DNA from: Candidatus Goldiibacteriota bacterium HGW-Goldbacteria-1
Lineage (GTDB): Bacteria; Oederibacteriota; PGYV01
NCBI GenBank assembly: GCA_002839855.1
Contig: PGYV01000004.1
Span: forward strand, 141,988-205,987
Direction: 5' to 3'
Length of the DNA: 64,000 bases
In this document: positions 26,693 through 35,635 of the stretch, one piece after another
Layout of the letters: every line of letters begins with the position of its first letter
Numbering within the stretch: the first letter of the stretch is position 1
Program-made: the position numbers and the translations under genes
The notes under the pieces: model-generated
Seen by the model: only the letters and a program-made list of their open reading frames with translations
Told to the model about the DNA's origin: nothing
Database searches by the model: none

Positions 26693-28437
26693 TTGCCCTC
26701 CTTAACATAAAAACCAAAAGATAAAGGTTTTATTGTACCGTCATCTCCGGCCTGTACCGTGTATCCATCCGCCTTAAGTTTATACGCGGCCTCCCCAAAA
26801 TTAAGCGCAAGTATGCTGTTTTCCCCTTCACATTCGTATTTTATTATAACACAGGAATCTTCTATACTTACCTGCCTGACAGTTTTTTCATCATTAAAAC
26901 ACCGCGTTTTTTTACGTATGTCAATAAGGCGCTTGTATAAATCAAACATCTCCGCGCCCGCGCCATTTTCATGTTTTGAAAAATCAGGGGACGAATTAAG
27001 AAACGTGCTTTCAGAATAAGGGTCAGGCGGTTCTTCGCCGTCTTTTAAAAATCCCGCGAATTCTTTTTTGCGGCCTTCCCTTACCCCTTCTATAAGCCCT
27101 TTATCCGTATGGCTGATAAAGTATAAAAACGGCTTTGTCTCGCCGTATTCTTCTCCCATAAATAAAAGAGGCACAAAAGGGGAAAGCAGGCACGCGGCAG
27201 CCGCCAGCTTTGCTTTTTTTCCGCCGCACATTGAAATCAGCCTGTCGCCTTGTGCCCTGTTTCCAATCTGGTCGTGGTTCTGAATAAATGCCACAAACCT
27301 GCCCGGGTCTATGCCGCGCGCGGAAGTGCCGTGAACTTTTTTTCTGAAAGCTGAATATTGGCCGTCATAAACAAAAACACTTTCCACCGCTTTTGCCACA
27401 TCAGCCGCGCCATTAAAATCGCCGTAATAACCGCTGCTTTCACCCGTAAGCGCGCTGTGAACAGCGTGATGAAAGTCATCCGACCACTGCGCGTCAAGGC
27501 CGTATCCGCCGCTTTCAATATCCTTTACAAGGCGGCTGTCATTAAGGTCGCTTTCTGCAATTACATATGCTTTTCTCTGTCCCGCCAGGCAGAAATCCAA
27601 AACTTTTTCTTTTATCTCCTGCAGTATATGTTTTTTACTGCCGTCAAAAATAGCGTGAACAGCGTCAAGCCTTAACGCGTCCACGTGAAAACTTTCTATC
27701 CAGAATACGGCATTCTGAATAAAAAAATCCCTGACACCGGCGCTGTGTTCCCCGTCAAAATTAACCGCGTCCCCCCACGGGGTTTTATACCTGTCTGTAA
27801 AATACGGCCCATAACTGCCGGTATAATTTCCTTCCGGCCCAAGATGATTGTATACAACATCCATAATAACCGCGATATTATTTTTATGAAGTTCGTTAAT
27901 AAGATATTTAAGTTTTTCCGGGCCGCCGTATGTGTCCTGCGGGGCAAAAGGGTATGTACCGTCATATCCCCAGTTGCGCCCTCCCGGAAACTGCGCCACA
28001 GGCATTATTTCCAGCGCGTTTACCCCAAGTTTTTTCAGATACGGTATCATTGAAACAGCGGATTCAAAAGTGCCCTGCGGAGTGAAAGTACCTATATGGG
28101 CTTCATAGATAATCATTTTTTTTAAGTCCGGCGGAGAAAACCCGTCATCGCTCCAGGGGAATATGTTCTGATCGTATATAATAGAAGGGCCGTGAACGCC
28201 CTGTTTCTGCCAGAAAGACGCAGGGTCCGGCCTTTTGTCCCTGCCGTCAATAAGGTACATGTATTCCATTCCAACGGTTACATCCGGCACCATTGTCCTG
28301 AAATAGCCGTCCTTATCCTTTTCCATATACAAAATGGGCCGCGGATATCCCTTTATCACAAGTTCTATTCGTTCTTTAAGCGGAGCCCATACACAAAACT
28401 CACAGGCGCCGCCCTTAAAAAAGGCGCCGTGTTTCAT
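26689..28437 (-). CDS. treZ: Malto-oligosyltrehalose trehalohydrolase
   Basis: This 582-residue GH13 enzyme releases trehalose from maltooligosyl trehalose made by TreY. An N-terminal beta-sandwich (GACEFCVWAPLKERIEL) precedes the barrel. The conserved segments are DVVYNHLGPEGNY, DALRLDAVHAI with the catalytic Asp, AESDLND with the catalytic Glu, and FIQNHDQIGNRAQGDR. It is first of the treZ - GH57 - treY unit. A GGGGGAAAG site precedes the ATG and a TTGTTA/GATAAA promoter lies upstream. No treX debranching enzyme is visible nearby. Confidence 0.95.
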   Translation of the reverse strand: MKHGAFFKGGACEFCVWAPLKERIELVIKGYPRPILYMEKDKDGYFRTMVPDVTVGMEYMYLIDGRDKRPDPASFWQKQGVHGPSIIYDQNIFPWSDDGFSPPDLKKMIIYEAHIGTFTPQGTFESAVSMIPYLKKLGVNALEIMPVAQFPGGRNWGYDGTYPFAPQDTYGGPEKLKYLINELHKNNIAVIMDVVYNHLGPEGNYTGSYGPYFTDRYKTPWGDAVNFDGEHSAGVRDFFIQNAVFWIESFHVDALRLDAVHAIFDGSKKHILQEIKEKVLDFCLAGQRKAYVIAESDLNDSRLVKDIESGGYGLDAQWSDDFHHAVHSALTGESSGYYGDFNGAADVAKAVESVFVYDGQYSAFRKKVHGTSARGIDPGRFVAFIQNHDQIGNRAQGDRLISMCGGKKAKLAAAACLLSPFVPLLFMGEEYGETKPFLYFISHTDKGLIEGVREGRKKEFAGFLKDGEEPPDPYSESTFLNSSPDFSKHENGAGAEMFDLYKRLIDIRKKTRCFNDEKTVRQVSIEDSCVIIKYECEGENSILALNFGEAAYKLKADGYTVQAGDDGTIKPLSFGFYVKEGK

Positions 28438-28466
28438 CTTTCCCCCTTTTTTAACTGATAAATAAT

Positions 28467-28495
28467 TTTATCACACATGTACTGTTTATTAACAA
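28467..28495 (-). promoter_or_regulatory. Candidate promoter of the treZ operon
   Basis: On the minus strand TTGTTA (28490-28495), 17 bp and GATAAA (28467-28472) lie about 30 bp before the treZ ATG. Confidence 0.5.
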
Positions 28496-28510
28496 AAAAA
28501 AATGCTTTTT

Positions 28511-28538
28511 TAAAAAGAAAAACCGCGGGCTGCCGCGG
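28511..28538 (-). terminator. Rho-independent terminator after the YkgJ-like gene
   Basis: On the minus strand CCGCGG, a 4-nt loop and CCGCGG are followed by TTTTTCTTTTTTA. It lies 66 bp beyond the stop of the YkgJ-like gene at 28605. Confidence 0.75.
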
Positions 28539-28604
28539 CCGGGAAAGATTCACTTTTTTTCATTCGGTTTATACTTTAGGGTTTTCATCGGTTAAAAAAA
28601 CTTA

Positions 28605-28982
28605 TTACTTAATAATAATTTCGCCCATTTCCCTGCACCCTTTACAATAACTTTTAGCGTATTCCCATTCGTCATTATCGCCGGTTATCATATCCCAATA
28701 GGGAAAAGAACTGCACTGAACAGGCCTTGCCTTATATATTTCGCATCTGCCGTTCTTTAAGAAAGTGCAGGAACTGTTGACCCCCGCGGGCAGCACCCTG
28801 CCAATCTGATGCACCCACCGCACGTATTTATCCCTGAACTGCTTTTCTGTCATTTTAAGGTGCCGGCTGATATTTTTAATGTCAGTAATTGTAACGTGAA
28901 TATACCCTTCCACCTTGCAGCAGTCCCCGCACGCCTGACATTTAAAACTTTTATTGAATTTTCTTCTTTTATTCTTCTTCAT
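28605..28982 (-). CDS. YkgJ-family cysteine cluster protein
   Basis: This 125-residue protein has the Cys-rich pattern of the YkgJ (UPF0153) family, thought to bind zinc or iron. CQACGDCC lies near the N-terminus at about residues 12-19, followed by CTFLKNGRCEIYKARPVQC and a C-terminal CKGC. The start is the ATG at 28982 with AAGGAGG upstream; a longer frame from 29015 has no site. Some relatives are annotated as Fe-S oxidoreductases, but no activity is established for this type. Confidence 0.88.
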   Translation of the reverse strand: MKKNKRRKFNKSFKCQACGDCCKVEGYIHVTITDIKNISRHLKMTEKQFRDKYVRWVHQIGRVLPAGVNSSCTFLKNGRCEIYKARPVQCSSFPYWDMITGDNDEWEYAKSYCKGCREMGEIIIK

Positions 28983-29099
28983 AATATAAAAATCCTCCTT
29001 AATAATATTAACCACATTATCACAAGGAGGATTTAAAAGTATAGTTGTTTTTATTTTTTAACGCGTAAGGCCTGTCACATTGCGCCCGGATTCTTTAAA

Positions 29100-29128
29100 A
29101 AAAAAGGCGCACCATTCTGCGCCTTTAC
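29100..29128 (-). terminator. Rho-independent terminator after the 72-aa gene
   Basis: On the minus strand AAAGGCGCA and TGCGCCTTT form a 9-bp stem with a 6-nt loop followed by a run of T. It lies about 45 bp beyond the stop of the small gene at 29171. Confidence 0.8.
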
Positions 29129-29170
29129 ATTTATTATAAACACTGCCGGCAAATTAAACCGGCCTCGTAA

Positions 29171-29389
29171 TTATCCCATCATTATATTTATTAAATTGTC
29201 CCATTTATTGTGCAGGGCGTCCATGTCCGATAACCTGTAGAAATCCCTGTTGTACAGGTGGTGTAGGCGGACTTTTGTCTTTTCCCTTAAATTATTCTCA
29301 TGCGTTGCCTGTTTCTGCCTTATTACCGCGATAATGGCTTCCGCCGTTACCCCGCATATCTTTTTCCCTGAAAAATCCATAATCGTCAT
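29171..29389 (-). CDS. Small hypothetical protein
   Basis: This 72-residue protein is likely alpha-helical (ITAEAIIAVIRQ-like GVTAEAIIAVIRQ, then LREKTKVRLHHLYNRDFYR). A GAAGGTG site lies 5 bp before the ATG. It follows another small helical gene by 33 bp and is followed by a terminator, so the two form a compact operon. No function is claimed. Confidence 0.6.
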   Translation of the reverse strand: MTIMDFSGKKICGVTAEAIIAVIRQKQATHENNLREKTKVRLHHLYNRDFYRLSDMDALHNKWDNLINIMMG

Positions 29390-29422
29390 ATCAGCACCTT
29401 CTTCCTGCGTTATGCCTGTCTT

Positions 29423-29611
29423 TTATTTCCTGTCCACTTTTTTCATTTTATCCATTGCATCCCTTATATATTCCAGCCCGTATTTCCATTTCTGCTGAAA
29501 CATATTTAAGCCGGTTAACCGTTCTTCAAGATTTTCCATTCTCTCGTCGCTTATTGATTTAGGGTTATCTTTTTCTTTTCTTATTTCCGCCTGCGTTTTG
29601 TAATATCCCAT
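29423..29611 (-). CDS. Small helical protein
   Basis: This 62-residue, highly charged protein has a coiled-coil-like region rich in Glu, Lys and Arg (about residues 7-35) ending in DAMDKMKKVDRK. AGGAGG lies 8 bp before the ATG at 29611, a near-optimal site, so it is probably translated. It is followed 33 bp later by another small helical gene. Function unknown. Confidence 0.6.
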   Translation of the reverse strand: MGYYKTQAEIRKEKDNPKSISDERMENLEERLTGLNMFQQKWKYGLEYIRDAMDKMKKVDRK

Positions 29612-29713
29612 ATCCTTCACCTCCTGTTTCAGCTCTTCTTACATACCAATTATACCCTTTATATACAGCAATAGCAAATAAGGGGCGGTACAGCAGCAAA
29701 ACCGCGGGTTGAA

Positions 29714-31189
29714 TTAGAAAGGAAAATCGCCGCCCGAGGATGGTTTTTCATTTTTTATGGGGGTTAACTTCCATTCTCCCGGCCTGCTTGCTTTTACAGG
29801 GTCGCCGGCTTTGCCCTGCTTTTTCAATCCGTCAACAAAAATGGCTTTATGAGGGACAGCCGGGCATACATATTCGCATGCCCCGCACCCTATGCAGATA
29901 TCCGGCAGAATTTCCGGCGCGGCAATGCCGTTATTCAGCACGGAATATACCGCCTTTGTAGGGCAGTGTTCTGTGCATACCGTGCAGGGTTTGTGGTCAC
30001 TCCACGAGATGCAGTTTTCTTTTATAAGATGTACCCTGCCAAGCTGAACCGACTTTTTTTCTTTTATTAAAACCTGTTCAAGGGCGCCTGTCGGGCAGAC
30101 TTTTGTACATTCATTGCAGCTGTACAGGCAGTATGAAGCGGAATAATTCATAACCGGCTGCATTAATTTTAACGCGCCAAAATCCGCCACATTTGCCGCT
30201 ATCACCTTCTGCGGGCACGCGGATACGCAGGCGTGGCACGCGGTGCAATGGCTGTTATAATGATGAATGGAACCGGCGCCGGGAGGCAATACAGGCAGGC
30301 TCTTTTTTACGGGAATTACGGATTTAAAAGCAAAAAGGTCTTTACTAAAAAACGTAAGCCCTGCCGCAGCAACCGTAAAAAACGCCAGTTTTTTTATTGT
30401 TTTTCTTTTGGCATTATCCTTTTTTATAACAGATACTTTTTCATAACCTATGGCATCATCTTTACACGCGCTTATACAGTTAAAACACCCCACACACCTT
30501 TCAAAATCCACTTTTAAATTTTTATGGTCAATACATCCGGCTTTGCACGCGGCTTCGCACCTGTTGCAATGCGTGCAGTTATTTTCGTTAATTTTTATCT
30601 TATAAACAGATTTTTTAGCGATAAGCGCAAGCACCGCACCCGCAGGGCACAGCGTATTGCAGAAAAGCCTGCCTTTAATAAATGCGGCAGCCGCCATAAA
30701 CAATACAAAAAAAACTGAATACCAGAAAACTCCCGCAGACACGGCAGAGCGAGACAAAAACGAAGCCGCGCTTCTTGACGCGGCGCTGTAAGGCTCCAGA
30801 ACCGACATTATTGATATAAAACCCGCCGCATAGGCCAGAACCGCGGCCGCCAGTATTACAAGGTGAAAACCAAAGTAACTTTTTGAATACTTAAATTTAT
30901 TTTTCGGGCTAATTTTATACCTTAAAAATATAAAAAAATCCTGAAAAATTCCAAGCGGGCAGACAGCCGAACAATATACCCTTCCAAAAAACAAAGCCGC
31001 TAAAACGGAAACAAACACAGCCGCAAAAGAGGCAATGGTAATTCCTCCGACGCTCTTTAAAAGCGCGGGCATAAACTGGCTTTTGGGCACAAACTGAAGC
31101 AGCGCGTTATATTCGTGCACGGCGCCGGAAAAAAACACAACAAAAAGCGCGCCGTAAATAAGCGAAATTATTATTCTTGCAGGTTTCAA
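29714..31189 (-). CDS. Membrane polyferredoxin, NapH-NapG-like fusion
   Basis: This 491-residue protein starts with four membrane helices (about 5-22, 47-68, 105-128 and 150-172). NapH-type CxxxCP motifs follow helices 2 and 4 (Cys73/77 and Cys177/181). Two [4Fe-4S] motifs (about 205-219, 232-242) come next, then KRKTIKK with a fifth hydrophobic stretch (261-283) resembling an internal Tat signal-anchor. Four more cluster motifs follow (315-325, 354-365, 393-409, 432-442). This looks like NapH fused to NapG, passing electrons from quinol or cytoplasm to the periplasm. It overlaps the DUF362 gene by 4 bp. The redox partner is unknown. Confidence 0.85.
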   Translation of the reverse strand: MKPARIIISLIYGALFVVFFSGAVHEYNALLQFVPKSQFMPALLKSVGGITIASFAAVFVSVLAALFFGRVYCSAVCPLGIFQDFFIFLRYKISPKNKFKYSKSYFGFHLVILAAAVLAYAAGFISIMSVLEPYSAASRSAASFLSRSAVSAGVFWYSVFFVLFMAAAAFIKGRLFCNTLCPAGAVLALIAKKSVYKIKINENNCTHCNRCEAACKAGCIDHKNLKVDFERCVGCFNCISACKDDAIGYEKVSVIKKDNAKRKTIKKLAFFTVAAAGLTFFSKDLFAFKSVIPVKKSLPVLPPGAGSIHHYNSHCTACHACVSACPQKVIAANVADFGALKLMQPVMNYSASYCLYSCNECTKVCPTGALEQVLIKEKKSVQLGRVHLIKENCISWSDHKPCTVCTEHCPTKAVYSVLNNGIAAPEILPDICIGCGACEYVCPAVPHKAIFVDGLKKQGKAGDPVKASRPGEWKLTPIKNEKPSSGGDFPF

Positions 31190-32103
31190 AGGGTTATCCT
31201 TCTTATGTTTATTGAATCAAGGTTCATAGTGCCTATACCCTTGCCATCGGCAAGCTTTATATATTCAATATCCGAAGGGTCCGCCCCTGCTATCTTTGCG
31301 GATGCCGCGTCAGCTGCCACCATATCTTTTGACATTATAAGGGTTTTCATCAAAACGACGTCTTCCTTGGAAATACCTCTTGGCCCGTTGGCTTTCATTA
31401 CCCTGTAACAGTCCACAATATTCAAATCGGGTTTTCTGTACGCCGCAAAATCCGCTATGCACTGATGAAGCCCCGTGGCGTGCCAGCTCCAGCGGTTCCA
31501 CACTATTCCCATAAGATTTTTCATTGCAATGGTAAGCCCCGAAGATCCGTGATTTTTTAACACCGGCACGTTTATAAAAACGTCGCTTTCAACCGCAAGC
31601 TTGTGCACTTTTGTTTCTTTAAGGGTTTTACCCCCCGGCACTTTTACATCAATATAATCCGCCTCTGACGCGGCTGACACCACAAGCGCGCCCGCTTTTT
31701 TTGCCGCGTCTTCAATGCCGCTTGTCTTATATGTTTTTTTCCAGTTATCGCACGTGTGGTCAAACACATACACTTTTTTAGCGCCGGCATCAACACAGCT
31801 TTTTACCACCGCTTCCACAAGCTGCGGATTGGTATTGCCGCCAAGTTCAGGCGTTACATCCCAGCCGATATTGGGTTTAACAACCACCGTCTGCCCCCTG
31901 CGGACAAACTGCGAAATGCCGCCCATTGCAGCCAGGGCGGCGGCGTACATTTTAGCCGGGGTTGAATTTTTTACCGCCACAAGATACGGCGGTGTTTTGC
32001 CTTCAGCTGCGGCACCGAATAGTTTTGACGCGGGAAGCATTGTATACGCGCCCGCGGCTGCAGCGGCCTGAATTGATTTTTTTATGAATTCGCGCCTGTT
32101 CAT
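31186..32103 (-). CDS. Tat-exported DUF362 protein
   Basis: This 305-residue protein begins with MNRREFIKKS, a good twin-arginine motif, followed by an Ala-rich hydrophobic segment, so it should be exported folded by the Tat system encoded just upstream. The remainder matches DUF362 (VVVKPNIGWD, VFINVPVLKNHG, MKNLMGIVWNR). DUF362 proteins are often next to or fused to ferredoxin domains, and their function is not established. The ATG at 32103 has AGGGGTG before it; a GTG three codons earlier is an alternative. It overlaps the polyferredoxin gene by 4 bp. Confidence 0.88.
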   Translation of the reverse strand: MNRREFIKKSIQAAAAAGAYTMLPASKLFGAAAEGKTPPYLVAVKNSTPAKMYAAALAAMGGISQFVRRGQTVVVKPNIGWDVTPELGGNTNPQLVEAVVKSCVDAGAKKVYVFDHTCDNWKKTYKTSGIEDAAKKAGALVVSAASEADYIDVKVPGGKTLKETKVHKLAVESDVFINVPVLKNHGSSGLTIAMKNLMGIVWNRWSWHATGLHQCIADFAAYRKPDLNIVDCYRVMKANGPRGISKEDVVLMKTLIMSKDMVAADAASAKIAGADPSDIEYIKLADGKGIGTMNLDSINIRRITL

Positions 32104-32122
32104 TTTTTTCACCCCTGAATAT

Positions 32123-32869
32123 TTAATTTTTTAAAGCCCTGCCCGTAAGCAGCGAGATTTCAAACAGCAGATATAGCGGCACTGCAACAAGCATCTGCGA
32201 TATCACGTCCGGCGGGGAAAAAACCGCCGCTATGATAAATATGGCAATTATTATGTATGCCCTTGCCTTTGACACGGTTTCATATTTAAGTATACCCGTT
32301 TTCATAAGCAGAAGCATAACAAGCGGCAGAAGAAAAACCGCTCCGGTTACCATAATTACCGATGATAAAAAACCAAAATAATCCGTCATCCCCCACACAG
32401 GCTGTATATTATCCTGCCCTGCAAACCCCGCAAAAAAAGAAAACGCCGCCGGAAGCATAACTTTATACGCAAAAAAAGCCCCGCCGTAAAAAACCGCGGG
32501 CGCGGCAATAAGCCCCCACGCGAAAAAACTTCTCTCTTTGCTGTCAAGCGCCGGTTTCACAAACCCCCACAACTGGATTAAAAAGAACGGCACCAGGAAA
32601 AACAAGGCTGTTACCGCGGATACTTTAAGGTACGTTGTAAATTTCTCGTACACCCTGAAATAATAAAGTTTTTCCGCCGCGCCGGCAATAGGGCGCTGAA
32701 GAAATTCCATTATCGCTCCGCAGTAAAAAAAAGATATAAAAAAAGCGGCTATAAAAAAAGCAATAACCGCTATTATCCTGAAACGCAGCTCTTCAAGGTG
32801 TAAAACAAAATCCGGCAGCTTCTCAGCCGCCGGTTTCTTATTTATCTTTTTTTTCGCCGCTTTCTTCAT
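32123..32869 (-). CDS. tatC: Sec-independent protein translocase TatC
   Basis: This 248-residue protein has the six-helix layout of TatC, the receptor for twin-arginine signals in the inner membrane. LHLEELRFRII at about residues 23-33 carries the conserved Glu and Arg that bind the signal. Further family landmarks are the first-loop FYKPF-like region and the second half with RAYIIIAIFIIAAVFSPPDVISQ. A basic extension of about 20 residues (KKAAKKKINKK) precedes it. Its start overlaps the 3' end of tatA by 32 bp in another frame. Confidence 0.93.
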   Translation of the reverse strand: MKKAAKKKINKKPAAEKLPDFVLHLEELRFRIIAVIAFFIAAFFISFFYCGAIMEFLQRPIAGAAEKLYYFRVYEKFTTYLKVSAVTALFFLVPFFLIQLWGFVKPALDSKERSFFAWGLIAAPAVFYGGAFFAYKVMLPAAFSFFAGFAGQDNIQPVWGMTDYFGFLSSVIMVTGAVFLLPLVMLLLMKTGILKYETVSKARAYIIIAIFIIAAVFSPPDVISQMLVAVPLYLLFEISLLTGRALKN

Positions 32870-33008
32870 CTTTAATGTCCTTAACGCCTTTTTTAAATTC
32901 GGTCACGGCCTTTCCCATTGACTTTCCAATTTCCGGCAGCTTTTTCGCGCCAAAAATAACAAGCACGACAAGCAGTATTACAATTATTTCCCCGAATCCG
33001 ATATTCAA
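32838..33008 (-). CDS. tatA: Sec-independent protein translocase TatA
   Basis: The 56-residue frame starts at TTG 33008 after GGAGG and encodes MNIGFGEIIVILLVVLVIF, then GAKKLPEIGKSMGKAVTEF and a charged tail. This is the TatA/E pattern: a short N-terminal helix with a Glu, the FGxxxLPE-like hinge, an amphipathic helix and a Lys/Asp-rich tail. It forms the translocation pore with TatC. It is easy to miss because of its length. It heads the tatA - tatC - DUF362 - polyferredoxin unit. Confidence 0.93.
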   Translation of the reverse strand: MNIGFGEIIVILLVVLVIFGAKKLPEIGKSMGKAVTEFKKGVKDIKDEESGEKKDK

Positions 33009-33029
33009 AGCACACCTCCGTTATTGTTT

Positions 33030-34094
33030 TTATTTTTTCACGTAAAGCGTCTGGGTGGGATAGGCAAATTCTATGCCCTCTTTTTCAAACGCTTCGTAAA
33101 TTTTAAAGTTTATTTCCTGATTAATATCCATATACTTATTATAATCATTTCCTTCAACATAGTAAACAACTTCAAAATTAAGCGAGAAATCGCCGTACGC
33201 CGAAAAATGCGCCCTGTCAAACCTTGCCCCGCTTATCGCCGTTATTATCCCGCCGATTATTACGGGTATCTTTTCAAGTTTTTCTTTTGGCGTGCCGTAA
33301 ACCACCCCAAGTTTAAAAAGGACCCTTCTTGTAACCATTTTTTTGTAATTTTTTACCTTTGAATTGGTCAGCGCGGAATTTGAAACCACTATTTCCTCCC
33401 CGCTTAAGCTGCTTATACGGGTGGTTTTTATCCCGACGTTTTCCACGGTTCCCATGACATCGTCAAATATTATAAAATCCCCGATCTTAAACGGTTTGTC
33501 AAACATTATAGAGATATAACTGAACAAATCCCCCAGAACCGCCTGCGCGGCAAGCGCCACGGCTATACCGCCTATGCCAAGGCCTGCCACAACAGCCGAC
33601 ACTTTATATCCCAGATTATCAAGTACAAGGATTATTCCTATAATCCATATAACCATTTTTATAAGCCCCATAATGCCTTTCATGCTCTTTGCCCTTATTT
33701 CATCGTCTTCCCCTTTAACCGCAACTTTAACAATCATGAAATTAAGCACCATAATAACAGCGCGTATTGCAAAAATTGTAACCAGTATTATCCCGGTTTT
33801 ATTTACTAACGCTTTATATTGCCCGGCAACAGAGAGGTTATTAAAAGCAAGAAAAAACAGCCCGGCATAAATAAGGGGATATACTATCTTTTCAAACACG
33901 TCAACGGCAAAGTCATCTAACTTCCAGGAAGATTTACTTATCCATTTTTTTATCCTTGAAACTACAAACTTATTTAATACAAACAATAAAACCGCAGGCA
34001 CCAGAAACATGCCGATAGACACCAGATACCTTAACACCGTATTGCCAAAAATCACTTTATCAAGAAAACTTTCCTGCTGAAAAAAATCAAACAT
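33030..34094 (-). CDS. MscS-family mechanosensitive channel
   Basis: This 354-residue protein has four to five N-terminal helices and a conserved MscS domain. LGIGGIAVALAAQAVLGDLFSYI (pore helix, in the range 170-195), FDKPFKIGDFI and VGIKTTRISSLSGEEIVVSN are diagnostic. The C-terminal alpha/beta part is complete. It would open under membrane tension to release solutes in hypo-osmotic shock. The gene is 22 bp upstream of tatA in the same direction and may be cotranscribed. Confidence 0.92.
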   Translation of the reverse strand: MFDFFQQESFLDKVIFGNTVLRYLVSIGMFLVPAVLLFVLNKFVVSRIKKWISKSSWKLDDFAVDVFEKIVYPLIYAGLFFLAFNNLSVAGQYKALVNKTGIILVTIFAIRAVIMVLNFMIVKVAVKGEDDEIRAKSMKGIMGLIKMVIWIIGIILVLDNLGYKVSAVVAGLGIGGIAVALAAQAVLGDLFSYISIMFDKPFKIGDFIIFDDVMGTVENVGIKTTRISSLSGEEIVVSNSALTNSKVKNYKKMVTRRVLFKLGVVYGTPKEKLEKIPVIIGGIITAISGARFDRAHFSAYGDFSLNFEVVYYVEGNDYNKYMDINQEINFKIYEAFEKEGIEFAYPTQTLYVKK

Positions 34095-34207
34095 AACGTC
34101 CTCCTTAAATTATTGATATAAAGAATTATAAGATAATGCCCCGAAATGTCAACCTTACAACGCCGGAAGATACAAATAGCGTTTTAAAGAAATTTTAGAT
34201 ACGCCTT

Positions 34208-35580
34208 TTATCTAAGGCATGCCGCTTTGCCGAATATCTGCACCTTTTCGCCCTTGGCCGATGCCGCCTGTATCCGGTATATATACAGCCCGGACGCGAC
34301 AGGATTCCGGTTTTTATTCCTTCCGTCCCATAAAAAGCTGTTTATCCCGTGCAGCCCTTTAACCGGTTCTGATTCAAAAACAACCTCTCCGGATACCGTG
34401 TATATTTTCACAGTTACATCCGCTTCCGCGGTCAGGTAATATACTATCTGCGCCTCTTTTCTGAAAGGGTTTGGAAAAGTCCCCTTGCCCATAAGCATAA
34501 GCACCGGAGGAGTGGGAGATGCGGTCGGAGTTATTGTAGGAGAAGGAGTAAGCGTACCCGTTACAGTCACGGTGGGCGTGGCCGTTGTTGTTGCTGTTTT
34601 GGTCGGATAAAAAATATACTGTGTGTCAGACGCGGTCTCTGTTACATTGTCGGCGGAAATATACGCGGTATTGCTTATGAATCCCGCGTAAGCATTTGTT
34701 ATTATAGAAGGAAAGCATACCGTAAACGGCTGGCCTTTACCCACACTGCTGTACGTCCATATCACCTGCCCGCCGGTATAACTGCCGCCGCCGTAAGGGG
34801 CAATAGGCATTAATTCCGGAGGCAGGGGGTCTCTTATGACCACATTTGAATAAGTGCTTATTGCCGTTCCAATTTCTTCCAGAAATACATCCCAATCAGA
34901 CGAAGGAGTCCAATAATCCAGCCATATGCCGTGGGTAAGAGAGGGTAAATCTTTAGGATTGGAATACGTATAACCCATCATATCCGCGCATATTGCATGA
35001 ATCGCTACGCCTTCATCAGATAATGATTGCGCGGTATGTGTCAACGAATGAACCCCATTACCGTCTTCAATTGTTTTAACCGTGTTATCAGTTACAAGTA
35101 TTATTGTTTTTGAAGCGTCAGCCCTCCACGCGGATGACTGCGCGGACAAAAGCCCTTCAAGCCCGCTTTCCGGGCTGTCTCCGCCTGATAGAAGCGAAAT
35201 TCCGTTTATTGCCGACAGAAAATCCGCGTCAGACGGCATAAAGCCATAATTGGTAATAGGCTCACCTATATATATATATCGCTGTATGTTACAAGGCCCT
35301 GCCTGTAATCTATACCCTCCGCTGCCAGAAGGTTTGTCATATGACTTATATTATTTTTAATATTGGTTATACCTGTACTCATAGATCCGCTTATATCTAT
35401 CACCCATACAATATCCGCTTTTGGAACAGATGCCGAAGCTTCAATTTCCAGGCAGACAGTAACCGTATCCCCTATAAAGCCCACTGATGGTTCAATGGAT
35501 TTATTCAGCGTTAACGGCCCGGAAAAGGCCGCTGTATATAAAAATAAACTGACAAAAAAAATAAATATTACCTTTTTCAA
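34208..35580 (-). pseudogene. Secreted VWA-domain protein split by a TA-repeat frameshift
   Basis: The 5' fragment (35266-35580) has a signal peptide and the start of a von Willebrand A domain with the metal-site motif DISGS at about 62-66. It stops at TAG inside a 13-nt TA run (35267-35279). The 3' fragment (34208 to about 35265) continues the same VWA domain, then a Thr/Pro-rich linker, then a FlgD-like C-terminal domain (NPFRKEAQIVYYL, LWDGRNKNRNPVASGLY). Removing one TA unit restores a single frame of about 456 residues. It is either a phase-variable surface protein, a recent mutation or a sequencing error. Confidence 0.85.
35267..35279. repeat. TA dinucleotide run at the VWA frameshift
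   Basis: Thirteen nucleotides of alternating T and A lie exactly where the VWA gene changes frame. Loss of one TA unit would join the two halves, so length change by slipped-strand pairing could switch the gene on and off. Confidence 0.85.
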
Positions 35581-35635
35581 CTTCCCTCCCGCGTATATTC
35601 CGTGTCTTTTCTACATAATATATTATCGGCCGGCC

